A program made the translations under genes and the position numbers. From assembly GCF_000149955.1 (NCBI RefSeq), contig NC_030987.1:1551387-1615386 (forward strand): DNA of 64,000 bases, in the 5' to 3' direction. The notes below the pieces were generated by a model, which saw only the letters and a program-made list of their open reading frames with translations, made no database searches and had not been told where the DNA came from. Shown here in pieces: positions 1 through 11,705 of the stretch (position 1 is its first letter; each line of letters opens with the position of its first letter). Source of the DNA: Fusarium oxysporum f. sp. lycopersici 4287. Its lineage: Eukaryota > Ascomycota > Sordariomycetes > Hypocreales > Nectriaceae.

Positions 1-709
1 GAAATGCGGGGGCGGTTCGAATGCCGTCCGTTTTCCCTTCCACTGTAGCAGCCCATTCAGTTCAGCATCTAGACCGCGGAAACAGCGGCTATATTTGAGC
101 CGTGAACCCAATTGGAATAGCTATTCGCAGTTTCCTGTTGGTTCGCAGCAGTAGCGTAGCACTGAAATATCCGGTCCGAGTCCCGCTGTGAATCAAAAGT
201 CAGCACCTTCAATCACATGCCACAGTTACAAATATAATGTTTTTAACAAATCTGGCTGTGTCAACCTTGTGTGAAATTTCGTGGCATATGCTTGTTCGCT
301 TCATCCTTCAATCGACAATCCTGAGAAACTCCCTTCTCCTTCGATGTCCACGAGACATGTGGTTGTCTACAAGCGGGCGACAATACGGTAAAAACAAGAT
401 CAAGAAACAAATCTATCCCAAAGCGCAACAAATGACTTTCCTAGCGATGTCTTTCATACACAAAATAGAGTCTAGTACCGTTCCCCTCAAACTTTTTATA
501 TCTCTTCCATCGCAATGCAACTGCCAGAGTTTGATAGACCTCTGGCTCGAACAACAGCTAATGCGGAAACCAGCCCAGAAACGGACACGAGTGTGTCATT
601 AAAAAGAGTAAAGAGTAGCAGCTGAAATGTACAGGTTCGAGAAGTAAATCTTCATAGTCGTTGCTAAACATTAGGTATCGTGGTTGTGGTTCTGCTTCGG
701 ATTATAATG
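1..709. other. left-edge non-coding sequence / 3' flank
   Basis: No convincing gene is seen. The last few hundred bases should include the 3' untranslated region of the minus-strand mannosyltransferase that ends at 710. A 121-codon open frame at 237-602 has no recognisable protein character. Confidence 0.4.
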
Positions 710-1929
710 TTATTGCAAGGGTGCTTGGGGTGCCTGAGCCGCCTGCTGTCCCTCTTGTTGCTGCTGCTCGCCCATGTGGCGCTCGCTCTCAGGTTTCCAT
801 GTTCCTGTCTACGGTTAGCAAATGTTGATCTGTCATGAGCAGGAGGTTCCTTACCTTCGAAGTCGTGCTTGACGAAAGCCATTGGGTCGTCAGGCTCCTT
901 TGCGCCCATCTGTCCCACTCCAGGTGAGAAGCTTGTGATGGGCAACACAACCACATCTCCAACACGCTTACTCGTCTCCATGCCAGTAAAGTTCTTGTAA
1001 TCGATCGTGCCCTTGCTTTGTGACATGTCAAAGAACCTTGGATCATTGAAGTACTCCATGATAGCATCTGTCCATACGGCGGGGCCAGTGAACTCCACAA
1101 CGTTTCTGTCGATGAATTTTTCCAGCTTGCCTTGATTCTTCAATTCTAATGTCTTCTTGGTAATGCGTGTGATGATATCGCGAAGAACAGGGTGACCAGG
1201 CTTGGCCTGTATCGTCCACTGACAGAACTGGATACGACGGCTGTACCACTGAGCCCAGTCGGGGCGATCAGGGTCTGCCTCAATGCCAATAACGAGACCA
1301 ATAGTATCGCGGGGGATCTGTTCAGGCAGCCATTTCACCGAGCTTTGAATTGCATATGTATCGATATCAGAGTAGATGCCGCCTCGAGCGAAGAGAATCA
1401 AATAACGGAAGAAGTCGGCCTTCAGAACAGGCATGGGGAGACTTCGGTACGCCTCAATGACTTCGGGAACCGTGGCGTAGAGTAAGCGAATAAGGTTGAC
1501 GGCGACGTCGTCGGTGATGACTTCGTGGACAAAACCAGGGTGCTCCTCTCTCCAAGAAGCATGATGGTCCTTGAATTGAAAATCACCTTGATCAGGACTT
1601 TGCTTCCACGTTTGCCAGATGTAAGCTGGAAACTTGGTCGCAACATCATAAGGATAGGCGTATTCGAGCTTCTCTTGAACTGACATGCCTGACATGTCAA
1701 TGCGAGGCCGCGTGCGACGCTCCTTTACCTCCATCTCCTTTTGTTCCTCGGGTGGTGGTGACACGGCTTGGTTCGAGGCAGGGGCATCGTTCTTGCTTGT
1801 GTCGACGGCGGTAGCAGCAGCATTTTTGGCAGCTGGGACGACAGGCGTCGTTGTGTGAGACCTTGTCAGGAGGAAGAAAACAGTGAGGATGAAAACCGCT
1901 GCCACGATGGCGCGGCGAGAGTTGAGCAT
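710..1929 (-). CDS. OCH1-like alpha-1,6-mannosyltransferase (GT32)
   Basis: Type II Golgi glycosyltransferase of the OCH1/GT32 family, expected to add the first alpha-1,6-mannose that starts the outer chain on N-glycans, using GDP-mannose. Exons are 855-1929 and 710-804 (minus strand), giving 389 aa. Residues 8-21 form the membrane anchor, followed by a Pro/Ala/Thr-rich stem. The family motif IPKxIWQTWK appears as FPAYIWQTWKQ near residue 100, and the catalytic DXD is in GGIYSDIDTYA (residues 188-190). The intron at 805-854 has donor GTAAGG, branch GCTAAC and acceptor ACAG; splicing it restores the family's C-terminal motif FEGTWKPESERHMG, which unspliced translation destroys. A Gln/Pro/Ala-rich tail follows. 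The family assignment is firm; OCH1 versus its paralogues (HOC1-like) cannot be separated here. Confidence 0.9.
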
Positions 1930-4900
1930 GGCGACGACGGCTGCGAGGCGACTGTGGTATCGAAACGCCAGGTATGTACCAAGTCGCAGTCTTTTTTGGA
2001 AATTCGTTGATAAGGAGCGATGCCCAGGATAAGGGACAGGGGTAGGAAGCGAAGGTCGAGAAACGAAAGGACTGTGCTATAATAGCATAGAAAAGCGAGC
2101 GTGGCCGGGCAGAAGCCAGTATCAACAAGGGAACAAGCACAAGCAGCTGAATGCGACAGAAGAAGAAGAAGAAGTTTGGAAAAATGTGTGTCGGCCAAAT
2201 AACTTGATCGCAGTGGACAACAGTCAAATTGAGGCGAGCGAGGGATGAATCCCCAAAGCCAGGGGCCCGCAGTTGGAGACGGTGGAGCTGACACCTAACT
2301 AAGGTATCGCAGCGGATAAGTCAAGAAACTGGATGGACCCTGGACAAATTGAGGTCGCGGCGCAATCCAATTATTTCGGTATGCTACAGTAGCTGCGCAG
2401 TAAGCTCACCAACGGCGCGGTCGCAAAGCGGAGCAGCCGATATGCTGGTAGTAGGTTCGGCCAATAAGGAGAGAGGTGAAGATGAATTGCAAGTGAAAGA
2501 GGAACCGGCCTTTATCTGGTCATGGATTGGTATCAGGAAGCTTAGGCTCGATGCGGTAGCTATTAAGGAGAATGGGAATAAACAGGTGCAAAATGGGGTT
2601 GTTTGATGAGGGTTTGAAGAGAGGATAATATTCCAAAGATGTAAGGGAAAGTCTGAGCCTCCACTCGTCGTCAATTACGTGGAACGTGGAGAGATCCTTA
2701 CTGGATACCATGCCTCGCAACGGAAGAAGGCACGGAGTACGCGGCTATCTTTTCCTCACGTTTTCGGTTTTCCCACATGGGATCCAGGAGCTAGGATTTG
2801 ACGAGGAAGGTGATGACAGCAAGCACAGCCAGGCCAGTCCTGCCCAGTACAAGCCCAGAGGTTACGATTGATGGAAGTAACACGGACGGCCCGCCTTCGT
2901 GCGCTTGAATTACAAGTCTCCTTGAGGACAAGTTACCCCTGAAACTTGATGATACTAGGTATGATCAGTAACTTGCCATAGTGGGTGAATCTGTAAGGAG
3001 TAACCGCCTGGAAGAAGCCGTTTCTTACGACGTGAGCACACTGTAACATGCGCAGCCACAGGGGTTGATGTGCAGTAGTGAGTAAGATTCTAGATCCCTC
3101 TTGGCCAATACGATTTGATTAGAAAAATGATACATATTGCTAGCAACGAGGCTATCATCGCCAAGACATTGTGAGATAAACAAACCCAACTTCAACAGTG
3201 TTCATCCTTGTCCATCGAGTCAAACAAATTTGCCCTAATCGCAATCTTGACACAGCAATGCGCTCGCCAACTCATTTGATCCAATTGAGATCTACCCTCA
3301 TCTCGATTCAGATATGTTACCTGGGCGGTTCGCTGATGGCACAAGGTGCAACAATGGTGCAATAACTTGACTTGCCAGACCGAGCTAGACTGCCCAGACA
3401 GAAGATCAAACCCGTCAGGAGTGCGGCTTGCCGTTTGCCGGACTGTGTGCACATATCCTGGATCACAATTCGTCTCACCAAGTGACGCATACTGTTGATC
3501 GCGAAATACAGTGCCACTTTCGAATAAGGTTGCAGAACAAGCCTTTTCTAGCGTTACGTTGGAGATTTCGAAACAGGCGAGGGCAGGGGTTATCCGTGGA
3601 GCATCTCTGTTACAGCCTCTCAGTCGCTGCTTCGAATCCTGTTACAATGGAACCTGCTTGCGTGTCGGCGATCAAAGGACCACGATCATCGTGAAAAGAG
3701 CGGAGACTGTTGTTAAGGGGTCCAGATTAAAACCCCCCTGAGGGACGGAAAAATCAACGCTTTTCGTCATGAGCGAACCAGGAAATATTTGGCTTTCGAC
3801 ATGGGTATACAACGTGATTTGGCGACCGTTCCTGAATCTTGTGTAGCGGGAAAATCTGGGTGCACCTCGCGAAGCAGTTTGTGTTTCGCATAGGTGAGCA
3901 AACATCTGACAAAGTTCTCATCTCGGTCTCAAGTGCCGAGCTCCTCTGTTTCATTCCTTGCGGGAGACTCGGCACATGGCAGAAAGGGTGGTATTGTTTC
4001 TTCCAAAACTTTGAAGACCCATGGCTCTAGACATGTCCTCAGGGAACGAAAAAGCCTAGGAGCGATATCCTAAGTGATAAAAGATTTAGGCAAATTTAGT
4101 ATAGGCTTGGGAGACCTTTAGATCAGTTATTTTTATCACTTGGGATAGCAACCTTTGTTTGGGGATAAGGTTGGGTGAGATACGAACAGGAATGATATAC
4201 TAGAAAAGCCAAGCTCAACTTCATTACTTCACGCTGACAAGCCGTAGCCCAGCGTCATGTTGTCACTGAGTCGGGTCGCATCTTCCCAGCGAGACATTGC
4301 ATTACTAGAACCGATAATTACATTGTCGTCCGAGGTTGTTGGTCAACATGGCTTTTCCAATATTGCTAAGCAGTTCATTCATCTTGTGATCGATCTGTAG
4401 AAATGATTCATACTGACAGTGTCTGGCCACCTCGGACTTACTGCAAATTATAATTACATATCCATGGTGGTCGTAGGATCTATAGAGTCCATAGCGTCAG
4501 CCCAAATCCATGTGCAGCTCAATTTAAACACCGATGCTTGCTGACGAAGCACTAAATCCGCTGATGCTTGTTCAGCAACTCCATGAGTCCATCGTAGACG
4601 CGCGCAGAAACAATTCCGGATTCCCAACGATTCTTGTTTGTTGATCAGCTTTTTAGATCAAAGCCGATTCTAAGCCCGGGATTAAGTCGTTATCGACGGC
4701 GAACTCTTTACGAATCCGAAAATTCGGTTACAATCTTGCCGAGGGAGTACCTAGGTTCGGAACCAAAATCATGTTCTTGACAAGCCATGTCTACGCCTAT
4801 TAGAGGACATGTCATAGGGCGCGCGCGCGGTGATAAACGCCCTAGTTGTCTTGGTGCTCTCTCTAGTATCATGGACTTTAGTTTACCGAAAGCCAGCGGC

Positions 4901-6917
4901 CCATATGGCCCGTTCCTGTTAAATCCGTAGCCTATGTTGAACAGAGCTGTGAATCGGTATGAACTCTGGTTTTTAGTGGTTTCGGAATTCAAGATCTTAC
5001 TGGGTCAATATGATCTTCACCAACCTATCCTGTTGCATTCCGTTTTCCCTTTCCGTCTGCAGCTCGACGTAGGTTAGCCCTCCACGTTGAATTGGATGTC
5101 ACCCTTGATGGAGGGGAAGGCTTTTCTTGGCACAGAGTAATCATGATGACCCCAGCCATGGGAGGTCGAAAGCAAGCTCCCCGCCCCCATTTTCGAAGAG
5201 CATGTTGTACGACATAGAGCTCAAGAAGCTCTGATCTGCATAATATGTAGGTTGGCAACGTGCAGATGTGCGTTATCGAGTGCTACCATGCGTAATAATA
5301 AACTGGTGGATGGACGATGTGTTGCACACCAACAGCAAGATATTCATAGCAGCAAAACAAAACAAAATAAACCGATGCGGTCGGTATCGGCTGCAAGACC
5401 AATCCTCCTCATGATGACGGATCCTACAGCCCTAGCGGCTGCATCATGATTTTATTCCTTTTTGGGTAATATTCGTGGACTTGACGACCTTCCAATTTGT
5501 CAGCCCATCATCTCTAAGCCCCGGGTTTCTGACACAACGGGCTTTGCTCTTTGACCGGCAGCCGCCACAACGAAGGGATTCAGATAGACAATGGATATTA
5601 GCAACAGCTTCCAAGAAAAGACCAATCTTGGCTTACTCTCCCAAATGTCTACGGATCAGAGTTTAATGGATTAATTATCATCGTTCGCTTGCCACACCCC
5701 GGCCTCTCGGTTGTTGTGGACTGTCCGAGGATGCCGAATGGAAAAGCCCCGCTCTTCGGCGGACTTTACACGGCTTAAGTCCCAGCGTCTGCATAATCAA
5801 TAGGGCTCTTCGGCTCGGGTAGGCACTGTTTGTAGAGCATTTGACTGCTGCGTGTGGAATGGGGAATGCCTTCCAGAGCCAGATTAACTCGCCGTGTCAA
5901 GATCTGGGGTCGCATATAGGTGCATGTACTGATATCCGTACCTCGAGGAATAGTTAGTGCACTAACTGCAAAACGAAAGCCTTCCGTCTTGTCGGGTCTG
6001 ATTCTTAACCCGGATCGGCGATTAACCCACCTTTTTATGTCTTCGTCCGGGGCGCGCCCTCTAAAGCCGCGGATATAGTCTCCTGTACGGGTACGAATTG
6101 CTCTGTAATTGGACCCTGGACAGGTCAGCCACACTTAGTAGTGAGTTGGAACTTTGGCCTCTCCCACAAGCTCCCTCCAGTACAACCGCAGGACTTGGGG
6201 CCTAAACCCGTCCATGGAATCTGGAGATTTGCAAGCATGACAAAACAGGCCAGAAGCCACGCCCTTGTTGGACTTGGGCTGTACTGTAGTTGGAGCTGAA
6301 ATGTAGCGTACCTTGGGTCTGTAGTTGCAGTACGCCCTACACGCCCCCCTAGCTTGAATACAGCACTTACTTTTACGGCATGCCATGGGTTGGATGATAA
6401 TGGATGGATCTCGTTATCCGTTGTGTTGACCTCCATGTTAAATACCTTGGCTGATCCTATCCTGCCTTGCCCTGGCCTTCTTGTGTGTTTGCAGTTCATC
6501 ATTTCACTCTAGTATATTGACTTTGTTATATTTCACGAACACGATCTGACCAATACTCGAAATAATTAAAGCTCGACCATCATTATTAAACTTCGCCTTC
6601 GGGGTTCGGGGATTGCGACACTTATTGCATCCACAAACCGCTTACACAAGCCAAGCCAAGCCGACGGGACCATATAATAGTTGCCGCTCCCGCCATCAAT
6701 CCGCCTCGATATCCGCGAGCAATAACGTTATACATACCAACTCAATCGTCCTGTCAATTTCACAGGCCTCAATCCTTTCAATTATTCGACGGTAGTACTC
6801 AGATGGTATCATAAGGTCTCCAACACACCCGAATTCTCATATTGCGACATTAGACAGCCGTAAGGCGTCTCGTTCAATACTCGCTTCTACTTCAACATCT
6901 ACACCAAAAAATAAATC
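1930..6917. other. 5-kb gene-poor intergenic region
   Basis: This contains the promoter and 5' leader of the OCH1-like gene (a GAA-repeat purine run lies near 2158-2176) and, at the right end, the pyrimidine-rich promoter of the DUF3237 gene. Open frames are all short and lack recognisable domains. The only structured element I see is the 78-bp inverted-repeat element at 4068-4145. Much of 3.0-5.5 kb is AT-rich with no gene. Confidence 0.5.
4068..4145. mobile_element. 78-bp MITE-like element with TA target duplication
   Basis: The left end reads TCCTAAGTGATAAAA and the right end is the reverse complement of TCCCAAGTGATAAAA, a 15-bp terminal inverted repeat with one mismatch. The dinucleotide TA flanks each end (4066-4067 and 4146-4147), as expected for Tc1/mariner-type insertion. 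The interior (48 bp) is AT-rich and non-coding. The TIR does not resemble the Fusarium mimp or Fot1 ends that I know. I found no second copy in this window. Confidence 0.55.
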
Positions 6918-8025
6918 ATGGCGACCGAAACCGATACTCTCTCATTCTCGTTACCTACGAGCACCGCTCCCACCGACGTTTCTGAATCCACATGCATGCC
7001 TCACTCGACTCCCTTTTACCAAGCCTCGGAATGCCCGCAACAGACCAAGCAGGCCGAGTGGGATACGAGAATACCACCACTGCAACCGACCGCACAATCA
7101 CAAGATTCTGTATCAGGAAGTGGATGTTTCAACGACGGAGGTCTTTTATATAGAGTTCAGGCTGAGCGCGAGTGTCGAGAGGGACCTGGCAAGTAAGTCG
7201 GAGGGATCATCTTAGATTACCGAATTTGACCGGACGTTGAATTGCTGACTATACTTTGGTGTTTCTTAGAACCGTTGAAGAGGCCTGCCAACGCTCCCTG
7301 AACCACTTCCCATGCCCCGGACTTGCCTTTCCGATGCCAGCCCTCGATTTTGACTTTCGAATCGCTGTTCGTTTAAATCAAGAGGCTGTCCATGTCGACT
7401 CGGGCAACACCAAGGAGATCACTACCGTAGCAGCCGGAGTATGGTCCGGCTCTTTTGGCCACGGCCGCGTCATTGTGCGTTTTCCCTTTTTTCACACGCC
7501 CCCCCCGACCCCTTCTAGATTCTACGCTTTTATCCAATTCGTGGCTGACTGAGGACGATCTTATGTGTGGTGTATAGGCAGGCGGATATGATCTTGGCCA
7601 GGCACGCGGTTTTAGGCCCATGAGGCTTGTTGAGGGCGCCTTTGTCGTCCAAACAAGTGATGAACAGCCTGCACTGTAAGTTTTCAGAACTCTAATAAGT
7701 CACTGAATTGGGATTTAACTCATTGGTCAGTCTTGAAATGCGCACTCGCGGTTCTCTCTCAGGACCTGCAGATGTTCTCGATACTCTATTAAGCCCTCGG
7801 GCCCCCAAGGACATTGACCCACGACGATACGGATTCCGCATGTTCGCGACGTTCAAAACATCCGACAAGCGTTACGCCGAAATCGTCAACTGTGGATTAT
7901 GGGTGGCCAGTGGTGCCTGGCGTGGCGAGCACTTGGTTATCGAGTAAGTCCCTTTCTTGAGTCATAGTCCCCATCTTACAAGGGCGTGCCTAATCACAAG
8001 ACGCAGTGCCTACCGTGTTACATAA
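6918..8025 (+). CDS. DUF3237 family protein
   Basis: Predicted 269-aa protein from five exons: 6918-7192, 7270-7474, 7578-7675, 7731-7943 and 8007-8025. All introns are GT-AG, and joining them keeps one frame. The C-terminal two-thirds match the DUF3237 beta-barrel family: a central G-G-x-D-L-G stretch, then VEGAFVVQTSDEQPALLEM (the family's 'T-x-D-G-A-x-I' strand), MFATFKTSDKRYAEIVNCG (its F-x-T-x-D-x-R-Y motif) and the terminal ..LVIDAYRV. The first about 95 residues are low-complexity Ser/Thr/Gln-rich and lack family similarity, so the true start could lie further in. The 19-bp last exon is supported by the conserved D-x-Y-R-V ending. DUF3237 has no established reaction; no function is proposed. 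Confidence 0.8.
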
Positions 8026-8898
8026 AAAATCTCAATCACCAGCAAGCGAAAGATCCGAATGACTTGACTTGACAGAAACGACATTTTTAGCATTGCATAA
8101 GGGATCCTGACTGGATAGCGGATCCCTCGGCGCACCACAGGAGTTGGTCTTTAACAGCCGAGTCAATTTTTGACCCGGTTAGCAAATAGGAGGAAATGGA
8201 CGGATGATGACGATGCATTGAGCGGCGTAGACATTGGATGTTGAGACTTTCCCATCTCTTCCCTAATCCTCATTTGTTTGGGTAGTGATGAACTAAATGA
8301 CCTGCCTATTCAAAACCAAATAACGTTATTTAACGGCAAGCTGACATTCCATCTCAATTTTGGTGTATGTAATTCCATCCGGTACCCACGTCGGTCTCTT
8401 ACTCGGACCATGATACACCGACGGTGTCATGAGAATGGGTTTCGGAGATATCATTATCAAGCAAGAATATTCTCCTCCTTTGCCGGCTATTCTGGACCAA
8501 TTCTTGATCAGTCGGTCACACCAATTTCTATTGCTTATTAGGAATATGCCCGAAGGTCAGACGGCCTCTGGTTTGGCTCTGGCTGATTGATTCATAATCA
8601 CTGTCTCTCGAGCTGACCCAAATCATCCGGATCGGCGGCCCACCCAAGCCCTCAACTCCTCAATCATCGAAGTCAATTTAGATCTCGATACTGTCAGATT
8701 GGCTTGTTTTGTGTGGCCGTTGTGCATACCCGCGCATTCCGACTCGGACGCCGTGGACTTTGCTCTATGGGGAAAGTGTCAGCAAAACACAATGCTAATA
8801 CAGGATTCGCATGCGAGGTTACTTGCCTTGTAGATCTGATGCAACACAGTCTTGCTGCCGTGTCCCTGAATCCTTATCGCCGTGCCTACGGACCTATC
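8026..8898. other. convergent intergenic region
   Basis: Lies between the 3' ends of the DUF3237 gene (+) and POP7 (-). It holds both 3' untranslated regions. No conserved open frame is seen. Confidence 0.5.
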
Positions 8899-9452
8899 TC
8901 ACTTGAGCTTAATCCGGAGTTCCAGACAACTGAGCTTCCTCAGGCGACTCTGATCCTCCTCGTCTCCACTGGCGACCACATCGTCCACGGCTCCGACGGT
9001 TCCTGTTGTGATCTCCACCTCACAGTCTCCCTCCTGTTCAAACCAACTCGCGACCGCGAGGATCTTCTCAATAGCTCTACCCGTTCCTGCGAGTGTCACG
9101 GCAGCACTGTCTGCATCTCTACCGCTATTTCGCTGCAGCGCCTCGACACGCGAATGTAGGGACGCGTACTTGGGTGCTGCGTCGGTGGTCTTGAGTGAGT
9201 CGTCAAGCTGTTTACGGGCGCGTTTGACCACAGCCATGAATGGTGTCCTTGAAGACACGTATATGATGCGAGATTTGGATGATGCTGGAGGCTGGCGCCT
9301 GGTTAGGGGGCGTTTCTCGACACGAGCGCCTGGGAAGTGTTAGTCGCTTATTCGCAATATTTTGTGAAAACTATACCTTCTGAAATAGCAGGCATCTTAC
9401 TGAAGGTACCGTATACCTTGTTTGGAGCCTTGGAAGCCTCGGTCGAAGCCAT
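8899..9452 (-). CDS. POP7: RNase P/MRP subunit POP7 (Rpp20, Alba-like)
   Basis: Nuclear protein component of RNase P and RNase MRP that binds the RNA's P3 arm together with POP6; needed for tRNA 5' processing and pre-rRNA cleavage. Exons are 9377-9452 and 8899-9329, giving 168 aa (yeast Pop7 is 140). The 47-nt intron has donor GTATAG, branch GCGACTAAC and acceptor CCCAG. An earlier possible donor at the same exon would run into a stop, so this one is preferred. The Alba-like fold is recognised from IIYVSSRTPFMAVVKRARK (residues about 45-64) and the strand-helix pair TLAGTGRAIEKILAVASWF (about residues 105-125), followed by VEITTGTVGAVDDV. A 17-base T run on the plus strand (9460-9476) sits just upstream of the start, giving a poly(A) stretch in the 5' leader. 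Confidence 0.85.
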
Positions 9453-9459
9453 CTTGTCG

Positions 9460-9476
9460 TTTTTTTTTTTTTTTTT
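9460..9476. repeat. poly(T)17 homopolymer (poly(A) in POP7 leader)
   Basis: An uninterrupted run of 17 T on the plus strand, ending 8 bp from the POP7 start codon. Read from POP7 it is a poly(A) 5' leader. Confidence 0.9.
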
Positions 9477-10161
9477 AATGAGATTTGGCTGCCTGATGCC
9501 GATCGACAAATGAATCTTCAAAAGAACCTTTCGACGAGTGTAAAGGCAGGGGCCCGAACAAGTCCTACTTTGTAAATGCCACGAGTCCTCCTTTTTGAAT
9601 CGGTTGTTTCTAGCCACCTCAGTGTTTCAAGACGTCTGAGTATGAATGATGCCTAGCGTGAGTAGAAGTTGAAGTGATGAGAAGAAGACACAAGCCTCAT
9701 GAATGGAAAGGAAGAGTAAAAAAGTCCTTTTAGATACGGATACCCCCACTACCGCGATGCTTTCATGAACCGCGGCGAAAAAGCGACCTTCAAATCGATA
9801 CCTTCTGAAAGAATTTGAAATAGATGCTGAGAACAATTATTATAAGAAGTTAATAAACTTCATATCATTATCGCAAAATCTTCCTTCCAAAGTTGAGGAT
9901 GAGAGCGCCACTGATCTGTGGCGCAGTTCATGCTCCCCAAATGTAGCGTTTCTAGCGCACCAGCGGCCCGCTACGGACGTCACCTTGAAGCTGTCGGCTG
10001 AGCTCACCTAGAGTCAATATCTTCTGGGCTACTCGTCCATCTCCAACTCGTTCCTAATCAGTATCAGTCCACCATCGCCATAAACTCATCGCCGCCATCT
10101 TCTCTCATGGCTGCCTACCTGGCTATTCGCGCAGTATCGACCAGCTAGGCACCTATTCATA
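9477..10161. promoter_or_regulatory. divergent promoter region of POP7 and RAV2
   Basis: About 690 bp lie between the diverging POP7 (-) and Rav2 (+) starts. No coding potential is evident; the 69-codon frame at 9627-9836 has no protein character. No specific factor site is claimed. Confidence 0.4.
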
Positions 10162-11271
10162 ATGTCCATTGCAATCTGGCCTCCTGTCTCGCCGGCCGAG
10201 CTCAGACTTAAAGCCTCCGAAACCCAGGTACTACGACCTCATGCGACGAAGCGAAACGAGAGAAAATAAGTCAAGACAACATGCTGATCTATTTTGACAA
10301 GGCGCGCGAACTCGATTGGATCGTCGACGAAACACTCGAGGTCTGCCGCGATCTTAAACATGGCCTCGAGGATTGCTATGCGCTCCTCGCGCCTATCGAT
10401 CCGGGCAGTACACTCGTCATGAGTACACCGCGCAACGAAAAGGTCAAGGGCACGCTCACTCGTGTCGGTACTCGTATTGTCAAAGGCGTAAGGTTGCCTG
10501 CTGAGCTCATGTTCCCCTGCATGCAGCTCCAGCCTCGTTCTGCAAGCTGACGTCCTTGGATCGCAGACTATACATCTCCAGCTTCGAACGATACCCCCAC
10601 AGACATTGTCCCTATCGCAGTCCAAAGCTATTCATATCCAAGGCCTCGATGCTCTGCACGGCTACCTAAACCAGTCCATTGATCTCCTCGCTATTACCTT
10701 GTCCAAACCACAGGACGCTAGCTCACTCGCCTCTACTCTCAGTATTCTTGCTGATTCTCTCTCCGATTCATCAGCTATTCTCAAAGGACCTCCTTTAACA
10801 GACTCTGATCCTGCTTGGCAGATGTGCTCATGTTCACCAGACCAGTTTGTGCCATCAATTGGGCCCAACCTCAGCTTTTATCTCGGTCTTCAAGAAAGCT
10901 GCATAATTCTTTGGTTGCGTGCTCTAGAACCTGTTCATGCGCATGTTCATTTTGGCACCAAGCTTGGTCTAGCCTTTGGAACTGTACGTCGACTGGAGCA
11001 TGATGAGATGGACACCGTTTTCCGGTATAACACACAGGGGTCCAACATTGGCGGCTCGAAGCGGGGCAGTGCCCGCCATACCCCAGAGCCAGGATCGTCC
11101 GCTGCAGAAGTGGATAGTAATGATATTCAGGAAGTCTATGTCCGGGAAAAGGTACGCGTCGAAAGCGCAGATCCGAGTCTCATATCCATTCAGTCCAAGC
11201 TTAGCTACCTCAGTCACATGCTTGGCCAAGCGCGAAGGAACATTGCTGAGGTTCTAAGTGTTGACTCTTAG
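10162..11271 (+). CDS. RAV2: RAVE complex subunit 2 / Rogdi homologue
   Basis: Subunit of RAVE (Rav1-Rav2-Skp1), which reassembles V1 and V0 sectors of the vacuolar H+-ATPase and so supports vacuole acidification. Exons are 10162-10227, 10302-10487 and 10567-11271, giving 318 aa. The Rogdi leucine-zipper domain spans nearly the whole protein. Diagnostic segments are ELDWIVDETLEVC (about residue 25), GTRIVKG, IHIQGLDALHGYLNQ, and the highly conserved FYLGLQESCIILWLRALEP, then HVHFGTKLGLAFGTVRRLEH. Intron 1 uses an unusual donor, GTACTA, but is required: reading through reaches a stop, and exon 1 gives the family's start (MSIAIWPPVSPAELR). Intron 2 (10488-10566) is ordinary. The C-terminal insert (about residues 235-275) is Ser/Glu-rich and probably disordered. 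Confidence 0.88.
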
Positions 11272-11705
11272 AAGTGAGGGGAAAGGCCATGTGAGCAGCT
11301 TTGCATGTAAACTGATTGGATACCCTGGCGTTGAGGTGACAATGGATCTTATTGGGCGGGGTTTTCACTCCCAAGCTTGTTTTGGATTATCATCGCCTTC
11401 GAAGGCGTAAAAATCGATATCACTGCATGCTGCCATATTATGAATGCTGCTTCTTCAGTTTCAGATGAACTTGTAGAAATTTAGATAATACATCTGTCCA
11501 TGTAATCCATAATCCACATTCCATCGCTCCTCCGCTAAAACCGTCAAGACTCTTGACATAAAACAAAATGGACTATGCTGTGAAAACGCAAAGAGACAGC
11601 CTCTAATCTCGTACAGGAGGTATGTTCAGCCTGGATCTGACCAGGCGGGTGATATGATCAGGATACTGTGGGGTGAGAGCGGCGGTAGTGTTGTCGCTTG
11701 AGCAC
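11272..11705. other. convergent 3' intergenic region
   Basis: Holds the 3' untranslated regions of Rav2 (+) and the NIPSNAP gene (-). No gene is seen. Confidence 0.5.

Noticed and set aside
1..35. GGTTCGAAT tRNA T-loop-like sequence at the left edge
   Set aside because: Stems around the loop do not pair over five bases, and the rest of any tRNA would lie outside the window.
1697..2294. Minus frames of 142-176 codons overlapping the OCH1 start
   Set aside because: Out of frame with the clear GT32 gene and lying largely in its 5' leader.
4708..4992. 94-codon minus-strand frame in the left intergenic region
   Set aside because: Isolated, no splice partners and no recognisable motif.
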